Shown here: positions 1-9,962 of the stretch, piece by piece | Position numbering within the stretch: the first letter of the stretch is position 1 | Layout: every line of letters begins with the position of its first letter | Assembly (NCBI GenBank): GCA_049334165.1 | Contig: JBEGHD010000010.1 | Reading direction: 5' to 3' (one strand) | From: JBEGHD01 sp049334165 | GTDB lineage: Bacteria; Bacteroidota; Bacteroidia; Flavobacteriales_D; Sanyastnellaceae | DNA length: 64,000 nucleotides | Translations under genes and position numbers: made by a program | The notes under the pieces: generated by a model | Database searches by the model: none | What the model was told of the DNA's origin: nothing | Seen by the model: only the letters and a program-made list of their open reading frames with translations

Positions 1-1163
1 GTGATCCTACAACGGTTGGAGACGAAATCAACTCAAACTGCGAGTGCCAGGGAGAAACAATTCCTGGCTGTATGAATGAAGCTGCTTGCAACTACGACCC
101 GAATGCCACTGTAGATGATGGATCTTGTATCCTTATTGGTGACTCCTGCGATGATGGTGATCCTACAACAGTTGGAGACGAAATCAACGCAAACTGCGAG
201 TGCGAAGGCGAAACCATTCCTGGCTGTATGAATGAAGCTGCTTGCAACTACGATCCGAACGTAACAGTTGACGATGGATCGTGTACCCTGATTGGAGACT
301 CGTGTGATGATGGTGATCCTACAACGGTTGGAGACGAAATCAACGCAAACTGCGAGTGCGAAGGCGAAACCATTCCAGGCTGTACGAATGAAGCTGCCTG
401 CAACTACGATCCGAACGCAACAGTTGACGATGGATCTTGTATCCTTATTGGTGACTCCTGCGATGATGGTGATCCTACAACAGTTGGAGACGAAATCAAC
501 GCAAACTGCGAGTGCCAGGGAGAAACAATTCCAGGTTGTACGAATGAAGCTGCTTGCAACTACGATCCGAATGCCACTGTAGATGATGGATCGTGTATCC
601 TCATTGGTGACTCCTGCGATGATGGTGACCCTACAACAGTCGGAGACGAAATCAACGCAAACTGCGAGTGTGAAGGTGAAACAGTTCCAGGCTGTATGAA
701 TGAAGCTGCTTGCAACTACGATCCGAACGCAACAGTTGACGATGGATCGTGTATCCTGATTGGAGACTCGTGTGATGACGGTGATCCAGCTACTGTCAAT
801 GACGAGTTCAATTCGTCCTGCGTATGTGAAGGACAAACTGTACCCGGCTGTACAGATGCCAACGCCTGCAACTACGACCCAGGAGCCACGGTGGATGATG
901 GTACCTGCCTCTACCCTAACGATAGCTGCGATGATGGCGATCCCGAAACAGGTAATGACATGTTCGATGAAAACTGCAATTGCTCTGGCGAAGTAATTCT
1001 CGGATGTGTAATTCCTATCGCATGCAATTACAACCCTGAGGCTACGGTAGATGATGGCTCTTGCCTCTTCCCTGGTGACTCTTGCGATGATGGGGATCCC
1101 ACAACTGCCAATGACACTCTTGAAGACAACTGCGATTGCAATGGTGAAGTAATCCCGGGTTGT
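1..1163 (+). repeat. 156-bp tandem coding repeat
   Basis: Equivalent codons recur at 72, 228, 384, 540, 696, 852, 1008 and 1164, exactly 156 bp (52 codons) apart. The first five units are almost identical at DNA level, including synonymous positions. Units from about 790 onward are clearly diverged. This pattern suggests recent copying or gene conversion among the 5' units. The array continues upstream of the window. Confidence 0.95.
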
Positions 1164-1682
1164 ATGGATAACACCGCTTGCAACTACAATGCGGAAGCTA
1201 CAGTTGACGATGGTTCCTGCGACTACTCGTGCTACGGCTGTACTGATGAAACTGCCTGCAACTTCGATCCTTCAGCAACTCTAGACGATGGCGAATGTGT
1301 TTTTGGAACGACTCTCTACCTCGACTCTGATGGCGATGGATTTGGAAATCCTGATCAATCCATTACTTCGTGCGGTGAGGAAGGCTACGTGGAGGATAAC
1401 ACAGATTGTGACGATACGAATCCAGATGTTTATCCGGGAGCTCCGGGAACAAACGAAGGCATCGACAACAACTGCGATGGCGAAGTTGGACCGGGTGAAG
1501 TCCCGACTTGTCTGGCAGACTTCAACAACAGCGGATACATCAACACAGCCGACCTTCTAATTTTCTTATCGCATTACGATTGTCAGGAAAACTGCGAGTG
1601 CGACCTCAATGGAGACGACACTGTGGAAACATCAGACTTACTCATTATGCTGAGTTTGATGGGAACGAATTGCACAGATTAA
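1..1682 (+). CDS. Secreted Cys-rich tandem-repeat protein with MopE-like and dockerin-like C-terminus (5' partial)
   Basis: The reading frame is already open at base 3, so the start lies outside the window. The visible part is a series of 52-residue Cys- and Asp-rich units, each holding a core like NEAACNYDPNATVDDGSC followed by DSCDDGDPTTVGDE. Two shorter diverged units follow, then a MopE-type putative metal-binding segment (DSDGDGFGNP and DCDDTNPDVYPGAPG) and a final pair of EF-hand/dockerin-like loops (DFNNSGYINTADLL and DLNGDDTVETSDLL) ending near LMGTNCTD. The acidic loops suggest Ca2+ binding and the paired cysteines suggest an oxidised extracellular protein; both are inference. No T9SS sorting domain is visible at the C-terminus, unlike other secreted proteins in this window. 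A strong terminator follows. Likely a surface or matrix protein of unknown role. Confidence 0.85.
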   Translation, partial: DPTTVGDEINSNCECQGETIPGCMNEAACNYDPNATVDDGSCILIGDSCDDGDPTTVGDEINANCECEGETIPGCMNEAACNYDPNVTVDDGSCTLIGDSCDDGDPTTVGDEINANCECEGETIPGCTNEAACNYDPNATVDDGSCILIGDSCDDGDPTTVGDEINANCECQGETIPGCTNEAACNYDPNATVDDGSCILIGDSCDDGDPTTVGDEINANCECEGETVPGCMNEAACNYDPNATVDDGSCILIGDSCDDGDPATVNDEFNSSCVCEGQTVPGCTDANACNYDPGATVDDGTCLYPNDSCDDGDPETGNDMFDENCNCSGEVILGCVIPIACNYNPEATVDDGSCLFPGDSCDDGDPTTANDTLEDNCDCNGEVIPGCMDNTACNYNAEATVDDGSCDYSCYGCTDETACNFDPSATLDDGECVFGTTLYLDSDGDGFGNPDQSITSCGEEGYVEDNTDCDDTNPDVYPGAPGTNEGIDNNCDGEVGPGEVPTCLADFNNSGYINTADLLIFLSHYDCQENCECDLNGDDTVETSDLLIMLSLMGTNCTD

Positions 1683-1704
1683 AACGAAATAAGGCCGATC
1701 AAAA

Positions 1705-1740
1705 CAAAAGCTGTCCGAATTGGACGGCTTTTGTTTTTTT
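1705..1740 (+). terminator. Rho-independent terminator
   Basis: A 12-bp stem (CAAAAGCTGTCC paired with GGACGGCTTTTG, one G-U pair) closes a 5-nt loop and is followed by a run of T. It sits 22 bp after the stop of the repeat protein. Confidence 0.9.
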
Positions 1741-1844
1741 GTGAAAACTGATTTCTACTTTTCCAGAATAAAGTTGACAAAGCAAAGTTGATTTTAACAT
1801 ATGGAGGTCAACTCCATTATATTTACCCCTGCCAAAATCGCATT

Positions 1845-4800
1845 ATGAAAAAAGTTGTTTCCTACTCCGTGGCCCTGTGCCTTATTCTGTTTTCAGTTGT
1901 TTCTTGCTCCGATAAAGAAGACACTCCTCCACCACCAATCGACCCAAAGTACAGCGAATACATTGCCGCCTTCACCTCTGGGGTGATCTCAAGGACAGAG
2001 CCGATCCGAATTCAGCTCACAAGAGCCATCGAAGATTCTACTCAGCGAAACAGTGTTCTCAACTCCGATCTTGCAGATTTCGATCCTGAAATTGATGGCG
2101 TGTGGACATTCGAAAACAACTACACTCTCCTGTTCACTCCTTCGCAGATGCTGCCAACGAGCACGATATACGATGTCAATTTTCATCTTGGAAAAGTGAT
2201 GGACGTGCCAGCTGATATGAGTGAGTTTGTTTACCGGATAGAAACTATGCAACAGCATCTGTCTCTTGCTCAAGGACAGCTCAAACCCTACCAAAACACC
2301 GATCTCGAATGGTATTATCTTACAGGAAACATCCACACACGCGATGCGGCAAATCATGAAGATGTTCAAAACACACTCACAGCGTCACAAGAAGGTCGCA
2401 ACCTAAATGTTTCATGGACTGGAAGCAGCGATATGAAAACGCATGGCTTTCGTGTTGATAGCATTAGCAGAAAAGAAGTGACAAGTCGTGTAGTGCTGTC
2501 ATACGATGGGCAACCTGTTGATAGCGAAGAAGCAGGAGAAGTAGAGCGTGTGATTCCGGCACTTGGTGATTTTTCTCTTATGGAAGCGAACACTGGAGCT
2601 GCTGGTTCTAATGAAGTTACCCTTCAATTTTCTGACCCACTCGACCCCGAGCAGGATCTCAGTGGTTTGGTCACCCTATCGGGCGTTGCAAACCCTCAGA
2701 TCGTGGTCGAAGACAATATCGTGAAACTCATGTTTGATGATGTCGCCAGCGGTGAAAAAACTGTGTTCGTGAGCCAGGGAATAGAAAACATTATGGGCTA
2801 CAAACTCGGGAAAGATGTGACGGCTGAAGTTGTTTTCTTCTCACATAATCCTGAAGTGAAACTGGTTGACCAGAACAGAACCATTCTTCCATCTACTGAT
2901 GGGCTCAGCCTTCCTTTCGAAGCAGTTAGCCTGAGCGCAATTAACGTGACGGTAGTTCAAATTTATGAGAAAAACGTACCTCAGTTTTTGCAATCCAATG
3001 AACTCGATGGTAACTACCACATGACTCGTGTGGGAAGAGTCATTCGCAAAAAACGAATTGCACTGGATCCTGAAAAAGAGCTCAACCTGAGCAAATGGAA
3101 CAGATTTAATCTCGATCTCGAAGATTTGATCAAAACCGAACCGGGAGCCATTTATCGCATTGAAATTGACTTTGACAAAAGTCAGGCAATCTGCGACTGT
3201 CCCGAAGATGAAAACAACCAACTGGCAGAAGAACCTACCAGCGATTGGGAAAACCAAAACGGTGAGTACACCTATTGGGATTACAACGATTATTCAAATT
3301 ACCACTACTATGGCTACGACTATTCCAAAAGAAACGACCCTTGCCACGAAGCTTACTACCGCAGTCGAAGAGGAAAAGACCAAAACATTCTCGCTTCAGA
3401 CATCGGCATGATCGCTAAGTTGGGCAACGACAAATCCATGATGATCGCCCTTTCTGATTTGAAATCTACCGAGCCACTTTCGGGAGTCAAAGTCGATCTC
3501 ATTGACTTTCAGCAGCAGCTAATTTCTAAATACACAACCAACAGCGAAGGGCTTATCGAAATCGACCTTCTCGACAGAAAGCCATTTTTGGCTATCGCCT
3601 CACACAAAGGGCAAAAAGGTTATTTAAAGCTAAACTCAAATGCTCTTTCGGTTTCCACCTTTGATGTTTCTGGAGAAAGCGTAAACGATGGATTAAAAGG
3701 ATTTCTATACGGTGAAAGAGGCGTTTGGCGCCCCGGTGATACTCTCTTCCTAAACTTCATGCTTCAGGATGAAAAAAACACGCTTCCAAAAAATCACCCG
3801 GTAACTTTTGAACTGATCAATCCCCGAGGTCAACTTACCGAAAGGATCGTCAGAAGAGAATCAGTAGGGAATATTTACAATTTCACCACTAAAACCGGTC
3901 AGGACGACCCAACGGGTAATTGGACCGCTCGAGTGAAAGTTGGAGGAAACACTTTTTCCAGATTTTTGAGAATAGAAACGGTGAAGCCTAACCGATTAAA
4001 AATTGATCTAAAAGTGCCTGGCGACAAAATATCTGCCGGAACCAAAGAGGTAAAGGCCGACCTAAAAGTAGAATGGCTCACGGGAGCAACTGCCCGAAAT
4101 TTAAAAGCTAAAGTAGACATGACGCTGAAGCCGGCCAATACCTACTTTGAGGACTTCAAAAACTACAATTTTGACGATCCTGTGCGCGACTACGAGCCAG
4201 AACAAACAACAGTTTTTGAAGGAAAAACAGATCAAAATGGAAAAGCCACTTTCGCTATCGAAGTGCCAGCTGGCAGTCGCGCACCGGGGATGTTGAATGC
4301 CAACTTTTCTACTAAAGCTTTTGAAAATGGTGGCGATTTCAGCGTAAACAGAATGAATATTCCTTACGCTCCTTTCATTTCATTTGCCGGGATAAAAATG
4401 CCCGAAGGCGGACGTTATGGAAGATTGGAGACAAACAAAAAGCAAACAGTTCAGATTGCCACGGTTGACAGTGACGGTAAGCCGGTGAAAAGAAGTCTGC
4501 TCAACATAAAAATCTACAAGGTTGAATGGCGCTGGTGGTGGCAGGGCAGGGAAAACAATCTTTCCAGGTTTGTCAGTGACGAGAGCGTGACTCCTGTCAT
4601 CGAAGGTCAAACCTCAACAGGCACTGATGGTAAGGGCACCTTTGACTTTGAAATCGAAAACGATGGCTGGGGCAGATACCTCATTCGTGTTGAAGACCCA
4701 GTGAGTGGACACAAAACAGGAGAGATTTTTTATACAGACTGGTCTGGCTGGCGTTACTCGAGTCGCGGTAACAACTCTGAAGGTGCCACGATGCTCATCT

Positions 4801-7412
4801 TTTCAACAAACAAAGACGATTACACAGTTGGTGAAAATTGCACAGTCACTTTTCCATCAAGCGGTGTTGGGCGCGCTTTGGTTACCATAGAATCTGGCGA
4901 TCGAGTGATTGACGCCAATTGGGTGAAAGCGGAAGAAAATGAAACTAGTTATACTTTTGAAGTAACGGAAGAAATGGCGCCAAACGTTTATGTGAACGTT
5001 ACACTCGTTCAGCCACACCGACAAACGGCAAATGACCTTCCGATCAGGCTTTACGGTGTGATGCCCATCATGGTGGAATATCCTGAAACACACCTTTATC
5101 CAAAAATTAAAGCACCAAAGAGTGTTCGTCCTGAGGAGACTTTCACCGTTGAAGTCTCAGAAAAAACAGGCCGTAAAATGAACTACACAGTAGCCATTGT
5201 CGATCAGGGATTACTCGATCTCACAAACTTTGAAACTCCAGATCCCTGGAGTCATTTCTATGCCAGAGAAGCACTAGGTGTAACTACATGGGATTTGTAT
5301 GATCAGGTAATTGGCGCTTACGGGGCGCAAATGGACAAGTTACTCAGTCTCGGTGGTGGCGGTGGTCCTTTAGAGAAAGGCTCCAAACAAGCCAATCGAT
5401 TTAAGCCTGTTGTTCTTTTTAGTGAGCCACAACAATTGGCTGCCGGTGAAACCGACAAAATCGAGTTCACAATGCCTAACTATGTGGGAGCGGTTCGCGT
5501 GATGGTGATTGCCAGCGAGGGCAAGGCTTACGGTCATGCGGATCAATCGCTGAAAGTGAAACAACCACTGATGGTGCTCTCAACTCTTCCTCGTGTAGCA
5601 GGACCGGGTGAAACCGTAATCATGCCCGTGACAGTTTTCGCAATGGAAGACAACATAAAAACAGCCAATGTGGATATTGCTCCTAACGAGTTTTTCGAGA
5701 TTGTAGGACCTTCCTCAAAACAAGTTCAGTTCGAAACTACAGGCGACAAAACCGTCAACTTTGAACTCAAAGTGCGGGAACGACTCGGAGTGGGAAAAGT
5801 AAAAACCACTGTGAATGGCTCTGGAGAATCTGCGAGTTTCAACGTTGAAATGAACGTTCGCAACCCCAACCCGATGGTAACCGAAACCGCTGGAACCGTG
5901 CTAACAAAAGCACAAAACTGGAGTACTAATTTCGACCTACTGGGAATGACAGGTACCAACTCTGTGACGCTAGAGGTTTCATCTTTCCCGGCTATGGATC
6001 TTGAACGAAGAATCAATTATCTGATTCGCTATCCACACGGATGTATTGAACAAACAACCTCTGGTGCTTTCCCACAGCTTTATCTCAAGCACATCACAGA
6101 ATTGAGCGAATCTGACAACAGTAGAATTGAGCGTAATGTGTCATCAGCCATTCGAAGAATTTCTCGTTTTCAGCTCTCCTCAGGAGGGTTCAGCTACTGG
6201 CCGGGATCTGATTATGTCAGCGACTGGGGAACAACCTATGCTGGTCACTTTTTGCTAGAAGCTGAAAAAGCCGGCTTTACACTTTCGTCAAGTCTCAAAT
6301 CTCGATGGATCAGCTACCAATCAAACCAAGCAAGAAGTTGGCCTTCGGGAAGTCGATATGAGCGAAATGACGAACTCGCTCAGGCCTATCGACTTTTCAC
6401 CCTGGCGCTGGCAGGAGCTCCAGAAATGGGAGCCATGAACAGGCTCAGGGAAAGAAGTAGCCTATCTGTAGCCGCCTCATGGAGACTAGCCGCTGCTTAT
6501 CAGCTTGCGGGGCAATCGCAAGTTGCCTCAAGACTAGTTGATAATCTCACCAAAAATGTTGAGCCCTACAATGAACTCTCAGAAACTTTTGGAAGCAACT
6601 GGCGCGATCAGGCAATGATAGCAGAAACCCTCATTTTGATGGACAGAATGGACGATGCTTCCGAAATTGTGAAAGAGTTGGCAGAAAACCTAAGTGATGA
6701 TCGCTGGTACTCAACCCAAACCACCGCGTACAGTCTTTTGGCAATTTCGAGGTTTGCCAAAGATGGAATCAAAGGACAGGTAAAGTACAGTTATTCAATC
6801 AACAGCGGAGGTGAAACCAACAAGGTTTCGCAAATGCCTCTCAGTCAGACTGAAATTTCTGTCAGTGATCTTTCCAAAAATGGCAACCAACTAAGCGTAA
6901 CCAATAGTTCTGAAAACCTCCTCTTTGTTCGCTTGATCAGTGAAGGCCAACCGATAGCCGGACAGGAAAAAGCCAAAGAAGAAAATCTATTCATGGAAGT
7001 GAAATATTTCACACTTGATGGTGATGAAATCGATGTCTCAAACCTCACACAGGGAACCGACTTTATGGCGAAAGTGACCGTTCGCCATCCCAATCAGAGA
7101 AGGTACTACCGAGAGATGGCACTCACGCAGATTTTCCCAAGCGGATGGGAAATTATCAACACCAGGATGGACGAGGCTGCAGGTGACGTGTATGAGTCAG
7201 ATCACTACGATTATCAGGATGTACGAGACGATCGGGTTTACACTTATTTCAACCTACGCAGAGGACGAAGTAAAACGTTTACCATTTTGCTCAACGCCAC
7301 CTATTTGGGAAGATATTACTTGCCAGCTGTAGATTGTGCAGCGATGTACGACAACACTATCTACTCGCGCACGAGCGGAAAATGGGTGACTATCTCGAAA
7401 CCCGGGAAATAG
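1845..7412 (+). CDS. Alpha-2-macroglobulin family lipoprotein with thioester motif
   Basis: About 1855 residues, the size of large bacterial alpha-2-macroglobulins, which trap proteases in the periplasm and are thought to protect the envelope. The start at 1845 is preferred over an open extension to 1788 because it gives a clean lipoprotein signal (MKKVVSYSV, then the lipobox VVSC). A long series of beta-sandwich macroglobulin domains follows. A Gly-rich stretch (LSLGGGGGP) lies near the middle, and the thioester signature HGCIEQ has its Cys near residue 1400, inside a helical TED-like domain. The C-terminus resembles the receptor-binding domain. In E. coli this family (YfhM) is encoded next to PBP1C; here a PBP1C gene lies about 10 kb downstream on the same strand. 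The stop is 2 bp from the convergent SulP stop. Confidence 0.93.
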   Translation: MKKVVSYSVALCLILFSVVSCSDKEDTPPPPIDPKYSEYIAAFTSGVISRTEPIRIQLTRAIEDSTQRNSVLNSDLADFDPEIDGVWTFENNYTLLFTPSQMLPTSTIYDVNFHLGKVMDVPADMSEFVYRIETMQQHLSLAQGQLKPYQNTDLEWYYLTGNIHTRDAANHEDVQNTLTASQEGRNLNVSWTGSSDMKTHGFRVDSISRKEVTSRVVLSYDGQPVDSEEAGEVERVIPALGDFSLMEANTGAAGSNEVTLQFSDPLDPEQDLSGLVTLSGVANPQIVVEDNIVKLMFDDVASGEKTVFVSQGIENIMGYKLGKDVTAEVVFFSHNPEVKLVDQNRTILPSTDGLSLPFEAVSLSAINVTVVQIYEKNVPQFLQSNELDGNYHMTRVGRVIRKKRIALDPEKELNLSKWNRFNLDLEDLIKTEPGAIYRIEIDFDKSQAICDCPEDENNQLAEEPTSDWENQNGEYTYWDYNDYSNYHYYGYDYSKRNDPCHEAYYRSRRGKDQNILASDIGMIAKLGNDKSMMIALSDLKSTEPLSGVKVDLIDFQQQLISKYTTNSEGLIEIDLLDRKPFLAIASHKGQKGYLKLNSNALSVSTFDVSGESVNDGLKGFLYGERGVWRPGDTLFLNFMLQDEKNTLPKNHPVTFELINPRGQLTERIVRRESVGNIYNFTTKTGQDDPTGNWTARVKVGGNTFSRFLRIETVKPNRLKIDLKVPGDKISAGTKEVKADLKVEWLTGATARNLKAKVDMTLKPANTYFEDFKNYNFDDPVRDYEPEQTTVFEGKTDQNGKATFAIEVPAGSRAPGMLNANFSTKAFENGGDFSVNRMNIPYAPFISFAGIKMPEGGRYGRLETNKKQTVQIATVDSDGKPVKRSLLNIKIYKVEWRWWWQGRENNLSRFVSDESVTPVIEGQTSTGTDGKGTFDFEIENDGWGRYLIRVEDPVSGHKTGEIFYTDWSGWRYSSRGNNSEGATMLIFSTNKDDYTVGENCTVTFPSSGVGRALVTIESGDRVIDANWVKAEENETSYTFEVTEEMAPNVYVNVTLVQPHRQTANDLPIRLYGVMPIMVEYPETHLYPKIKAPKSVRPEETFTVEVSEKTGRKMNYTVAIVDQGLLDLTNFETPDPWSHFYAREALGVTTWDLYDQVIGAYGAQMDKLLSLGGGGGPLEKGSKQANRFKPVVLFSEPQQLAAGETDKIEFTMPNYVGAVRVMVIASEGKAYGHADQSLKVKQPLMVLSTLPRVAGPGETVIMPVTVFAMEDNIKTANVDIAPNEFFEIVGPSSKQVQFETTGDKTVNFELKVRERLGVGKVKTTVNGSGESASFNVEMNVRNPNPMVTETAGTVLTKAQNWSTNFDLLGMTGTNSVTLEVSSFPAMDLERRINYLIRYPHGCIEQTTSGAFPQLYLKHITELSESDNSRIERNVSSAIRRISRFQLSSGGFSYWPGSDYVSDWGTTYAGHFLLEAEKAGFTLSSSLKSRWISYQSNQARSWPSGSRYERNDELAQAYRLFTLALAGAPEMGAMNRLRERSSLSVAASWRLAAAYQLAGQSQVASRLVDNLTKNVEPYNELSETFGSNWRDQAMIAETLILMDRMDDASEIVKELAENLSDDRWYSTQTTAYSLLAISRFAKDGIKGQVKYSYSINSGGETNKVSQMPLSQTEISVSDLSKNGNQLSVTNSSENLLFVRLISEGQPIAGQEKAKEENLFMEVKYFTLDGDEIDVSNLTQGTDFMAKVTVRHPNQRRYYREMALTQIFPSGWEIINTRMDEAAGDVYESDHYDYQDVRDDRVYTYFNLRRGRSKTFTILLNATYLGRYYLPAVDCAAMYDNTIYSRTSGKWVTISKPGK

Positions 7413-7414
7413 TT

Positions 7415-8950
7415 TTAACCTGAAAATTCATCCACCGCAACTTTGTAGTGTGGATCTTCGAAATAATTCACTTCAATGATTGCAGAAGCATCATTGAGTA
7501 GCTTTTGACAGTCTTCGCTGAGGTGGCGCAGGTGTACTTTCTTGCCCACTTTGGCGTAGCGCTCAGTTATTTTATTGAGAGCTTCTATGGCCGACATATC
7601 CACTACCCTGCTCTCATTAAAGTCGATCACCACGTGTTCCGGGTCGTTCATCACATCAAACTTGTCGTTGAACACTCCGACCGAACCAAAGAAAAGCGGG
7701 CCGTAAATTTCGTAGTGCTTGTAGCCATTCTCATCAATACTTTTTCTGGCACGAATACGCTTGGCGTTGTCCCATGCAAAGACCAACGCTGCGATGATCA
7801 CTCCGATGAGCACAGCTAGAGCCAGGTTGTGAAGCACAGCAGTGACAACTGTTACCAGCACCATCACGATGATATCAGACTTCGGCATTTTGTTAAATGT
7901 TTTCAAGCTTGCCCACTCAAATGTACCAACGGCCACCATGATCATCACACCCGTCAGTGCAGCCATGGGAAGCTTTTCGATTAGCGGTGCTCCAAACATG
8001 ATGAAGATTAAGAGCATTACCGCAGCAAAAATTCCCGAAAGTCGAGCCCTGGCGCCAGAAGAAATATTAATCAAACTTTGACCGAGCATAGCACAGCCGC
8101 CCATTCCGCTGAAAAGTCCAGAGAGAATATTTGCCGACCCCTGAGCCACACATTCTTTGTTTCCTCGTCCTCGTGTTTCAGTAATTTCATCGATGATGTT
8201 GAGCGTTAGCAAGCTCTCAATCAGTCCCACACCTGCAAAGATTACCGCATATGGAAAAATGATCATCAGCGTTTCTAGAGTTAATGGGACTGATGGAATG
8301 TGAAACGGTGGAAAGCCGCCTGCGATAGAAGCCTCATCACCTACTGTTTTGGTGTCGATTCCGAAAATTAGGACGATTGCAAAAACTGTAAGAATGGCAG
8401 CAAGAGAGGCTGGAAAAGCTCTGGTCAATTTCGGTAGCAACCAAATGATCAGCATGGTAATCAAAACAAGCCCCAGAAAAATATAAAGCGTGTTTCCTGT
8501 AAGCCATTCACCTTCGTCATTTTGAAACTGCCCAAGCTGCGACATAAAAATGATGATTGCCAAACCGTTTACAAATCCGAAGATCACAGGATGCGGGACA
8601 AGACGCATGAACTTTCCAAGCTTGAAAAAGCCTGCTGCCATTTGCAGCAAACCGGCCAAAACAGCGGTTGCAAAGACATACTCCGGCCCATGAGAAACTG
8701 CCAATGCTGCAATTACAACTGCAACAGCACCAGTAGCTCCAGAGATCATCCCTGGCCGTCCACCAAGGATGGAAGTCACAAGTCCCATCACAAATGCAGC
8801 GTAAAGTCCAGTGAGCGGAGAAAGTCCAGCAATCATGGCGAAGGCTACAGCCTCAGGAACAAGAGCAAGAGCTACAGTTAGTCCAGAAAGAACTTCAGTT
8901 TTATAATTAACTTTTTGTTGGAAGTCGAAAAGGTTTAGATACTTCTTCAT
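7415..8950 (-). CDS. SulP family anion transporter with STAS domain
   Basis: 511 residues. Multiple hydrophobic helices begin at about residue 20, with the SulP signature region LALVPEAVAFAMIAGLSP near the N-terminus and a GGRPGMISGATGA segment after it. The last 110 or so residues form a cytoplasmic STAS domain (HVVIDFNESRVVDMSAIEAL). SulP carriers move sulfate, bicarbonate or other anions across the inner membrane; the substrate cannot be told from sequence alone. The compact size and layout resemble bicarbonate (BicA-like) as well as sulfate members. It is convergent with the macroglobulin gene, with 2 bp between stops, so no room exists for a conventional terminator between them. Confidence 0.92.
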   Translation of the reverse strand: MKKYLNLFDFQQKVNYKTEVLSGLTVALALVPEAVAFAMIAGLSPLTGLYAAFVMGLVTSILGGRPGMISGATGAVAVVIAALAVSHGPEYVFATAVLAGLLQMAAGFFKLGKFMRLVPHPVIFGFVNGLAIIIFMSQLGQFQNDEGEWLTGNTLYIFLGLVLITMLIIWLLPKLTRAFPASLAAILTVFAIVLIFGIDTKTVGDEASIAGGFPPFHIPSVPLTLETLMIIFPYAVIFAGVGLIESLLTLNIIDEITETRGRGNKECVAQGSANILSGLFSGMGGCAMLGQSLINISSGARARLSGIFAAVMLLIFIMFGAPLIEKLPMAALTGVMIMVAVGTFEWASLKTFNKMPKSDIIVMVLVTVVTAVLHNLALAVLIGVIIAALVFAWDNAKRIRARKSIDENGYKHYEIYGPLFFGSVGVFNDKFDVMNDPEHVVIDFNESRVVDMSAIEALNKITERYAKVGKKVHLRHLSEDCQKLLNDASAIIEVNYFEDPHYKVAVDEFSG

Positions 8951-9102
8951 GAGAATCTGAAAGGAAATAAAATGCTCTCCTTTGACGGAAAGCGAGGTTC
9001 AAATTTGAGCGTGCAAAACTACTTCTTTCTTTCGGATGAAAAAGTCTCTAACAATTATTTAATCATGTCCTAAGTTTCGCAAAGTGTTACTCTCCATTCA
9101 AT

Positions 9103-9786
9103 TCAATCATTAAATAAAAATGCACCCAAACCACCGGGATCTTGAATGATGATATTGTCGACTTTCCCTTCTTCATTGAACACCGTGATTTCTTCTGCAA
9201 TGTCAATTTTACGTTTTCGGATTTGATCAATCACCTGCAAATTTTGATTGCCATTAAAGTAAGTGAGCGAAGGATTAAAGAAGAGGTGAGGACATGCCAG
9301 AGGAGCCATCAGGCTGATTGTCAGTTCTCCGTTCGACAGACTAACCCAGCCTTTATCAGCATCTCCGGCAGTTGGTTCGAAACCCAAAATTTGCCATAGC
9401 TCCTGTGACCTTGCGATATCAATTGTTTCAATGCTCAGTCCGGCAAAACTTCCAGTGACGGCAAAAGACTTTTCTTTAAGCTCGACTTCTACACCCGAAC
9501 CTCGTATTAGATAAACCCAAACACCACTCGGATCACCAACGAGAAACCCATTGTCCAAGGCATGAATTGGAAAGTCTCTTCGCAACTCAGCAAGTTCCCG
9601 TTGCCAGTCATAAGCAAAGAGCTTGACTCCCGCCCTTGCGGTGCGGTCTGGGTTTATCTCAATGACAGCTTTTCCATCTGAAACAATAGTTGGGTTTGAC
9701 TCTGATAAGATTTGGAAATCCAACTGTCTGTAAAAGTCCAGACTATCTTTTAAACCAGGGGTTGGAGTTTGAATCAATGATTTCAT
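9103..9786 (-). CDS. VOC (glyoxalase/bleomycin-resistance fold) family protein
   Basis: 227 residues that read as two VOC half-domains. The first starts at LKDSLDFYRQLDFQILSES; the second starts near SIETIDIARSQELWQILGFEP and ends with DPGGLGAFLF. VOC proteins are metal-dependent lyases, dioxygenases or binding proteins, and several would-be metal positions here are not obvious, so the reaction is unknown. It is transcribed alone on the minus strand, with about 150 bp to the SulP gene and a divergent T9SS gene upstream. Confidence 0.75.
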   Translation of the reverse strand: MKSLIQTPTPGLKDSLDFYRQLDFQILSESNPTIVSDGKAVIEINPDRTARAGVKLFAYDWQRELAELRRDFPIHALDNGFLVGDPSGVWVYLIRGSGVEVELKEKSFAVTGSFAGLSIETIDIARSQELWQILGFEPTAGDADKGWVSLSNGELTISLMAPLACPHLFFNPSLTYFNGNQNLQVIDQIRKRKIDIAEEITVFNEEGKVDNIIIQDPGGLGAFLFND

Positions 9787-9962
9787 TTCGTTCCGTTTTT
9801 CGCTAATCTAATCCTTTCACAGGAAACCGAATTATCAAAAAAACAAGTGCAATTCCGAAACTCTATAAGGGTCAATTCAGTATGAGTTTGTAAACCCTGG
9901 CCATCTCTCATGGTCAATTAAACCTTTCTAAAAACTTGATTAACAACAGAAAACCTAATTAA

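Noticed and set aside
33..836. Long minus-strand open frame of 267 codons opposite the repeat gene
   Set aside because: It is the repeated antisense of the 156-bp units. The periodic sequence without stops explains it, and the plus strand has the Cys/Asp-rich protein with domain structure.
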